A stretch of 9,606 bases of DNA from assembly GCA_018830845.1 (NCBI GenBank), contig JAHJRS010000009.1:1-9606 (forward strand). Direction: 5' to 3'. Each line of letters opens with the position of its first letter. Position 1 is the stretch's first letter. Origin of the DNA: Nanobdellota archaeon. Its GTDB lineage: Archaea > Nanobdellota > Nanobdellia > Pacearchaeales > GW2011-AR1. Positions 5,873 through 9,606 of this stretch are shown here, in pieces. Below the pieces are notes generated by a model. The model made no database searches. It worked only from the letters and a program-made list of their open reading frames with translations, and was not told where the DNA came from. A program made the translations under genes and the position numbers.

Positions 5873-6709
5873 ATGAAGGAATGTTATCTGTGCGGTATTA
5901 GTGAAGAGAAGGCGCTTCTTTATGAGGGAATTCATAAATCTCACGGAATCGTCAGTGTTTGCAGAAAGTGTTACTTCAAGGAAAAATTCCCCCTCGTTGA
6001 AAAAAAGAATGTCGACCCCGAAGAAGTTAATTCAAGAGGGAGTGTGCGTGAGAGGCTTATGAAAATGGCCCATGTGAATGTTGACAGAGCACCTGGAAAA
6101 AAGATGGTCCCAAATTTTGAGAATATCACCCTTAGGGATATAGTTGAGAGAAATTTTAAGAGGGAGGTAATTTTGCCTTCAAAACCTCCTGAGGACCTTA
6201 TTGAAAACTTTCATTGGGTTATAATGAGAAAGAGAAGATCCATGAAACTTACAAAAGAGCAGTTTGCGGAAAGAATAAAGGAGCCAGTGATTGCAATAGA
6301 AAGTCTGGAGAAGGGCATTGTCCCAAGAGAATACAAACCCCTTATAAGAAAAGTTGAGGGTTTTTTGGGAATAAGAATTTTAAAAAATAAGGAGATTGAT
6401 CATCATGATATAATTATTGAGTCAAAAATACCCACAGGGGTCTTGATACAGGATATTCAGGAAAAGGCAAAAAAAGAAGAGGACTCTTACATTGATTTAG
6501 CGAATTTAAGTCTTGATAAAATAAATGAAATTTATGGGGTTCCTCAGCAGGAATTAAAAGAAGAGTCAGAAAGAGAAAGAGAGTCCGAAAGCGAATATTT
6601 TAGGTTCAAAAATCCTTTCAAAAGAAAAAAGGAAGAAAAGAAGCCGGAAGAAAAACCCAAAGAAGAATTAAGTGACGAAGATATTTCTAAAATAGTTTGG
6701 GGAAAGTGA
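5873..6709 (+). CDS. MBF1-like zinc-ribbon/HTH transcription factor with extended tail
   Basis: A 278-residue protein. The N-terminus has CYLC (Cys4, Cys7) and CRKC (Cys30, Cys33), forming a zinc ribbon. A linker follows with NITLRDIVERNF (84-95). At about 113-172 there is a Cro/C1-type helix-turn-helix: WVIMRKRRSMKLTKEQFAER, then IKEPVIAIESLEKG. This order matches archaeal MBF1, a conserved factor thought to act in basal transcription or on ribosomes. The usual archaeal protein is around 160 residues. Here about 105 residues follow the HTH, including an acidic/basic low-complexity stretch (about 228-265) and a terminal SDEDISKIVWGK. The extension could bind a lineage-specific partner. The distant relationship leaves room for another HTH family. 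It has its own TATA box and appears monocistronic. Confidence 0.78.
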   Translation: MKECYLCGISEEKALLYEGIHKSHGIVSVCRKCYFKEKFPLVEKKNVDPEEVNSRGSVRERLMKMAHVNVDRAPGKKMVPNFENITLRDIVERNFKREVILPSKPPEDLIENFHWVIMRKRRSMKLTKEQFAERIKEPVIAIESLEKGIVPREYKPLIRKVEGFLGIRILKNKEIDHHDIIIESKIPTGVLIQDIQEKAKKEEDSYIDLANLSLDKINEIYGVPQQELKEESERERESESEYFRFKNPFKRKKEEKKPEEKPKEELSDEDISKIVWGK

Positions 6710-6740
6710 TTTTTGGGAAATTTTATTTATCACACATAAA

Positions 6741-6748
6741 TTTTTAAG
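6741..6748 (+). promoter_or_regulatory. TATA box for the nuclease-like gene
   Basis: TTTTTAAG is centred at 6744.5, 26.5 nt before the GTG at 6771. It shares its core with the bidirectional box at 2328-2336. The spacing supports the GTG as a leaderless start. Confidence 0.55.
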
Positions 6749-6770
6749 GATTATTTTCTAATTAACTTTT

Positions 6771-7931
6771 GTGGTAGAAAAAGAAGAGAAAATTAAATTA
6801 GAAGGAGATTCTATTTTAATTGGGAACTTAGTTATTGAGGACGCAAATACTTCTAAAATTTTAAAAGATATTCCTGAAGACAAAAGAGAGGATTTTATAA
6901 AAAAAGCAATAAAGGTTGGTGCTATTGGATTGAAAAATCTTTATTTGGCTGATAATTTAGATTATGTTGAAAAGGAGTTTAATAATCTGATGAAAACATT
7001 AGAAATACAATCGAAAGATATTAAAAATAATTTCGAAAGGGAGTTCAAAGAAATGTTGAAAAGTAATGAGCTTCAGTCTAAAGACATTCGGAGTATGATT
7101 GAGAAGACTCTTGATGTTGAAAGCAATTCAAGTTCTCTTGGAAAGATGAGGGTTTTGTTTGAGGATTATTTTGATAAGAAAAAAGGTAAGATTAGCGATT
7201 TATTAAATCCATTTGAAGGGGATTCTCCAATTAAGAAACTTAAAGAAGAGATTTTCAAAAAAATTCAGGACTTGAGAGATGAAATAATCAAAGAAAAAAT
7301 TAAAGAAGAAACTTCTGCAACAGCAAAAGGAGCTAAATTTGAAGATAGTGTTTTTGAGTTGATAGGAGATTTTTGCTCCGAATATGAAGATAAGATTGAT
7401 TTTGTGGGTGGAAAATTGGGTTATAAAAATAAGGTGGGGGATATAACTATAGATGTTGAAGGTGATGAAAATAAAAGGATAATTCTTGAATGTAAAGATA
7501 GCTCTTCTTATCTATCTTCCTCCAAAAAAACCATTGATGAAATTAATGACGCAATAGAAAATCGTGGTGCCAAATTTGGGATATTTTTATTCAAATTACA
7601 GTCTCAAATTCCCCCAGCACTAAAACCAATGAAGATAACAAATAATTATATTGTTACCTCTTTTGAAGATTATGGACTTTATTTTGCGTTTAGAGTTGCA
7701 AGATTTTTTGTAGAAAAGGGTTCTCAGCCAAATCAGAAGGAAATTCCAATAGATGAAGTACAGAAACAATTAGAAGAAATGAGAAGTAAGTTATTGGATT
7801 TCAGAAACATCCAAACGAAGTTAACTCAAATAGATAATGCTAGTGGGTATGTTCGGGAGAATATAGAAAGATTGAAGAAGGAACTTGAAGGCAGTTTAGA
7901 TTCTATAAGGGAACTCATAACAAGGATTTAA
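6771..7931 (+). CDS. Coiled-coil protein with PD-(D/E)XK nuclease-like core
   Basis: A 386-residue soluble protein starting at GTG. Residues about 60-180 are charged and heptad-like, with paired QSKDIKN/QSKDIRS segments (80-86, 103-109). The core at about 185-312 begins AKGAKFEDSV (Glu191), has VGDITIDV with Asp224, then IILECKD with Glu240 and Lys242, which reads as Asp-x15-Glu-x-Lys of the PD-(D/E)XK superfamily. It continues with INDAIENRGAKFGIFLF, a segment seen in uncharacterised relatives and recalling DUF2130/RmuC-type coiled-coil nucleases. A second coiled coil covers about 325-383. DNA cleavage is likely but unproven; the substrate is unknown. Leu is encoded mainly by TTA, unlike the CTT/TTG-rich neighbours, which suggests acquisition. 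It stands alone between regulatory and polymerase genes with no methylase or partner gene, which argues against a classical restriction system. Confidence 0.8.
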   Translation: MVEKEEKIKLEGDSILIGNLVIEDANTSKILKDIPEDKREDFIKKAIKVGAIGLKNLYLADNLDYVEKEFNNLMKTLEIQSKDIKNNFEREFKEMLKSNELQSKDIRSMIEKTLDVESNSSSLGKMRVLFEDYFDKKKGKISDLLNPFEGDSPIKKLKEEIFKKIQDLRDEIIKEKIKEETSATAKGAKFEDSVFELIGDFCSEYEDKIDFVGGKLGYKNKVGDITIDVEGDENKRIILECKDSSSYLSSSKKTIDEINDAIENRGAKFGIFLFKLQSQIPPALKPMKITNNYIVTSFEDYGLYFAFRVARFFVEKGSQPNQKEIPIDEVQKQLEEMRSKLLDFRNIQTKLTQIDNASGYVRENIERLKKELEGSLDSIRELITRI

Positions 7932-7947
7932 AACCCCCAACCAAAAC

Positions 7948-7956
7948 TTTATAAAT
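7948..7956 (+). promoter_or_regulatory. TATA box for rpo11
   Basis: TTTATAAAT, the closest match to a consensus archaeal TATA box in the window, is centred at 7952, 25 nt before ATG 7977. It starts 16 nt after the preceding gene's stop. Confidence 0.65.
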
Positions 7957-7976
7957 CCACTTTCAGATTTTACCTT

Positions 7977-8240
7977 ATGGAAGTTAAAGTTTTGAAAAAG
8001 GAAAAAAATGAGATTGAAGTTGAATTTGATAACCTCACTTTTCCTGAACTTTTGAGAGTTTATTTGAACAAAGATTCGACCGTAACTTTTGCGGCATGGA
8101 AAAAAGAGCACTCAACAAAGAACCCAGTTCTTCTTGTTAAAACAAAAGGGAAAGATGCAAAAGTCGCAATAGATAAGGCTGTTGAGGCAATAACAAAAGA
8201 TTTGGATAAGATTGAAAGTGAGTTTAAGGCTCTGAAGTGA
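7977..8240 (+). CDS. rpoL: DNA-directed RNA polymerase subunit Rpo11 (RpoL)
   Basis: An 87-residue protein matching archaeal Rpo11/RpoL in size (usually about 90) and order. An N-terminal strand region (MEVKVLKKEKNEIEVEF) is followed by the helix LTFPELLRVYLNKDSTVTFA. Next come AAWKKEHSTKNPVLLVKTKG, matching the A-x(5)-H-P-x-x-x-(N)P-x-f-x-(I/V)-x-T region of the family, and a C-terminal amphipathic helix. Rpo11 pairs with Rpo3 to form the assembly platform of archaeal RNA polymerase, the counterpart of eukaryotic RPB3-RPB11 and the bacterial alpha dimer. It is a core housekeeping protein and one of the clearest archaeal markers here. It has a strong TATA box and is likely transcribed alone. 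A TTTTT run directly after the stop (8241-8245) may help termination. Confidence 0.92.
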   Translation: MEVKVLKKEKNEIEVEFDNLTFPELLRVYLNKDSTVTFAAWKKEHSTKNPVLLVKTKGKDAKVAIDKAVEAITKDLDKIESEFKALK

Positions 8241-8306
8241 TTTTTAATTTCCGCCACGTCCCCGACCACCACCCCTTACATCTAAAGAGATTTATTAATG
8301 TGCTAC

Positions 8307-8328
8307 GAACCAAACTTCGTTAAGGTTC
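8307..8328. repeat. Imperfect inverted repeat GAACC...GGTTC
   Basis: GAACC (8307-8311) pairs with GGTTC (8324-8328). Inside, AAC and GTT can add three pairs around a TTC loop with a small internal bulge. It is one of two hairpin-forming sites in the rpo11-radB gap. Confidence 0.4.
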
Positions 8329-8415
8329 TCCGCCAAAATAAAATTATCGCGAAGAAAATTGCCCAGATAAACCAATTAAATTTGAGAGTTTGCTTTTGCC
8401 TTAATTTGCCCCGAA

Positions 8416-8444
8416 AATTTTCCTTGCCGTAAGGTTGGAAAATT
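8416..8444. repeat. Inverted repeat AATTTTCC...GGAAAATT
   Basis: Perfect 8-bp arms at 8416-8423 and 8437-8444 enclose a 13-nt loop. The alternative stem CCTT (8422-8425) with AAGG (8431-8434) competes with it. It ends about 50 nt before radB and is not followed by a T tract, so it is not an obvious terminator. Confidence 0.45.
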
Positions 8445-8493
8445 GTATGTAAATTATCCAAATCCTTATTAATTAAAATTTATTTCTTTTTTG

Positions 8494-9225
8494 ATGGTAT
8501 CAGGCGAAAAGATTTCAACTGGAAGTTTTGATTTAAATGATTGGCTTGATGGAGGGTACGAAAAGGGGATTGTTACAATGATTGTCGGGCCGCCAGGTTC
8601 TGGGAAAAGTAATCTTTCGATTCTTGCTGCATGCTCACAGGCAAGGGAGAAAAAAGTAATTTTTGTTGACAGCGAGGGGGGTTTTTCAGTTGAGCGCGTT
8701 AAGCAAATAGTTGGATTGGAGAACCAGGAAAAGATTTTGAATAATATTCTTATTTTAAATCCAACGAATTTTGATGAGCAAAAAAAATGTTTTTCAAAAC
8801 TTCTCCTTAACGTTAAAAAAGAAAATGTTGGATTAATTATTGTGGATTCTATGGCAATGCATTACAGGCTTGAACTTGGTGATGCTGTTCAGAGCGATGA
8901 TGAAGAAAAAATAAGGGAAGTAAACCGTGATGTTGCAAGACAAATGAGGACTCTTGTCGAAATTTCAAGAAAAGAAAATATTCCGGTTTTAATTACAAAT
9001 CAGGTTTATTCAAATTTTTTGTCGTTTGAAGAAATGAAAAGCGGGGTTGAAAAGGAGATGAATATTGTTGGAGGCGACTTATTTAAGTACTGGAGCAAGT
9101 GCATAATTGAGCTGAAAAATATAAGAACAAGAAAAGCGGTTTTATTAAAACACAGGAGTCTTGACAAAAAAGACTTCAGTTTTGAAATACGAAATGAAGG
9201 TGTATTCAAAAAGGGTCTGTTTTGA
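8494..9225 (+). CDS. radB: RadB recombinase paralogue (RecA/RadA-type ATPase core)
   Basis: A 243-residue single-domain RecA-fold ATPase. It begins with SFDLNDWLDGGYEKG, typical of the Rad51/RadB core. Walker A is GPPGSGKS (32-39), FVDSEGGF contains Glu61, and Walker B is LIIVDS (114-119). ITNQVY (157-162) corresponds to the conserved segment near loop L2. Length and absence of an N-terminal helix-hairpin-helix domain separate it from RadA (about 320 residues) and fit RadB. RadB is regarded as an accessory or mediator factor in archaeal homologous recombination, with weak ATPase activity. ATG 8494 is preferred over the TTG immediately before it. The TATA-like TTATTAATTA lies about 23 nt upstream. 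A KaiC-like ATPase is less likely given length and motifs. Confidence 0.9.
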   Translation: MVSGEKISTGSFDLNDWLDGGYEKGIVTMIVGPPGSGKSNLSILAACSQAREKKVIFVDSEGGFSVERVKQIVGLENQEKILNNILILNPTNFDEQKKCFSKLLLNVKKENVGLIIVDSMAMHYRLELGDAVQSDDEEKIREVNRDVARQMRTLVEISRKENIPVLITNQVYSNFLSFEEMKSGVEKEMNIVGGDLFKYWSKCIIELKNIRTRKAVLLKHRSLDKKDFSFEIRNEGVFKKGLF

Positions 9226-9228
9226 ATT

Positions 9229-9453
9229 TTATTCTTTCTTAAAAAGCATCCAGGCAAGGAGGTAAGAAGACAGTATCCCTCCAAAAAAGATAAAATAGTT
9301 TATCTCAAAAACATAAGGATTTCCCTTTAATAAATAGATTAATATTGAACCTGCGCTTATGGAGTTACACGGAGTTGCCATGCACCTTAACCCATTATCA
9401 TAAAAAATAAATGGGACAAATATAAAAAAATTAGGAATGAAAACCCTGTTTTT
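9229..9453 (-). pseudogene. Two-helix membrane protein frame with no good start (broken or small gene)
   Basis: The minus frame is open for 74 codons before its stop at 9229. It begins just after an in-frame TAA at 9454-9456 and ends AWMLFKKE. Two hydrophobic segments flank a polar loop, YDNGLRCMATPCNSIS, then LLKGNPY. No ATG, GTG or TTG occurs before the ATG at 9381, which lies inside the conserved-looking loop and would remove the first helix (leaving 50 residues). A run of seven A at the frame's start borders another open frame (KLNKVQAKYCKK), so a frameshift is possible. The loop's CxxxPC matches that of the membrane protein at 329-919. Composition looks coding, so I read it as a real or recently broken small membrane protein. 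The remaining 9454-9537 shows nothing else. Confidence 0.45.
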
Positions 9454-9537
9454 TTACAATATTTTGCTTGAACTTTGTTTAATTTCAGGGAGTATGATGA
9501 TTGAACAACATTTGAGGATTAACAGGATTTGAACATT

Positions 9538-9546
9538 TTTAAATTT
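9538..9546 (+). promoter_or_regulatory. TATA box for the gene entering at the right edge
   Basis: TTTAAATTT within CATTTTTAAATTTATTG is centred at 9542. ATG 9562 is 20 nt away and ATG 9572 (another frame) is 30 nt away. Neither matches the usual 26 nt, so the start is not settled by spacing. Confidence 0.45.
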
Positions 9547-9561
9547 ATTGAAATTGGTCCG

Positions 9562-9606
9562 ATGGTTCAAAATGAATTTAAACTTGGGCTTCTTGCTAAA
9601 AACATG
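9562..9606 (+). CDS. Start of an unidentified gene, cut by the window edge
   Basis: ATG 9562 opens MVQNEFKLGLLAKNM, still open at the window end. A second start at 9572 in another frame would give MNLNLGFLLKT. Only about 15 codons are visible, too few to identify a family or to decide the frame. The upstream TTTAAATTT supports a gene start at this place. Confidence 0.4.
   Translation, partial: MVQNEFKLGLLAKNM

Larger units (their letters stand above)
8241..8493. other. 253-nt gap with short ORFs and hairpins, no confident gene
   Basis: No family is recognisable here. On the minus strand the codons at 8244-8285 read ISLDVRGGGRGRGGN-stop, a Gly/Arg-rich tail. Upstream in the same frame, after two consecutive stops, the sequence reads LAENLNEVWFVAH. 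A different minus frame is open for about 52 codons from a TTG, with a hydrophobic WFIWAIFFAIILFW. On the plus strand ATG 8298 opens a 44-residue frame ending at 8432 (MCYEPNFVKVLRQNK...). None has a TATA box at the usual distance. The gap could be a decayed gene, a small-protein gene or a structured RNA. A TTATTAATTA at 8466-8475 is the likely radB promoter. No tRNA or C/D-box pattern was found. Confidence 0.4.

Noticed and set aside
6771..7931. Classical restriction enzyme of a restriction-modification system
   Set aside because: No methyltransferase or specificity gene lies on either side, and the coiled-coil layout resembles RmuC/DUF2130-like proteins rather than type II enzymes.
7896..8272. 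Minus-strand open frames opposite rpo11 (7896-8111 and 8060-8272)
   Set aside because: They are antisense to the well-identified Rpo11 gene and lack recognisable motifs. Only the separate Gly/Arg frame ending at 8244 was kept as a finding.
8244..8345. tRNA gene on the minus strand, suggested by a GGTTCG and GC-rich segment
   Set aside because: GGTTCGTAGC does not fit the T-loop rule (TTCRA), and no acceptor or anticodon stem with correct spacing could be drawn.
8494..9225. RadA main recombinase or KaiC-like ATPase
   Set aside because: At 243 residues it lacks the N-terminal helix-hairpin-helix domain of RadA and the double-domain or KaiC-specific pattern. Size and motifs fit RadB.
9006..9284. 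Minus-strand 92-codon frame opposite the end of radB
   Set aside because: It is mostly antisense to radB and in a different frame from the membrane-protein frame ending at 9229. Its sequence shows no domain pattern.
1..9606. CRISPR array, insertion sequence or phage segment
   Set aside because: No spaced direct repeats, transposase, integrase or terminal inverted repeats were seen on either strand.

Overview
The window looks like an AT-rich archaeal chromosome, most likely a small-genome DPANN-type lineage (Pacearchaeota/Woesearchaeota-like). The archaeal assignment rests on three gene types: RNA polymerase subunit Rpo11 (RpoL), the recombinase paralogue RadB, and an MBF1-like zinc-ribbon/HTH factor. 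It is also supported by TATA-like boxes centred about 25-27 nt upstream of most start codons, which indicates mainly leaderless transcripts. The lineage below the domain level is inferred from gene style, not from a marker tree.

Layout. 15-919: a small Cys/His-containing protein of unknown function and a six-helix membrane protein. 906-3259: a surface-glycan cluster made of a GT-C membrane glycosyltransferase (minus), a GtrA-like four-helix protein (plus) and a membrane-anchored DUF2334/NodB-like deacetylase (minus). The first two diverge from one symmetric TATA box. 3379-5833: a tight operon of ScpB, a processive-type GT2 glycosyltransferase and a membrane-anchored thioredoxin-fold protein without CXXC, linked by repeated G5-A-rich start junctions and a four-codon minicistron. 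5873-6709: the MBF1-like regulator, with a long charged C-terminal extension. 6771-7931: a coiled-coil protein carrying a PD-(D/E)XK nuclease core, with a GTG start and Leu codon use unlike its neighbours. 7977-8240: Rpo11. 8241-8493: no confident gene, but hairpins, a Gly/Arg-rich reading-frame tail and short ORFs on both strands. 8494-9225: RadB. 9229-9453 (minus): an open frame for a two-helix membrane protein lacking a good start codon. 9562 to the end: the start of another plus-strand gene.

Functional picture. The left half mainly serves the cell surface: lipid-linked sugar handling, sugar transfer and glycan trimming. The right half serves information processing: chromosome segregation, transcription and recombination, with a probable nuclease among these genes. 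No CRISPR array, insertion sequence, rRNA or tRNA was recognised. The most unusual items are the shared symmetric promoter, the near-constant TATA-to-start spacing, the duplicated GtrA protein, the coiled-coil nuclease and the unexplained 8241-8493 gap.
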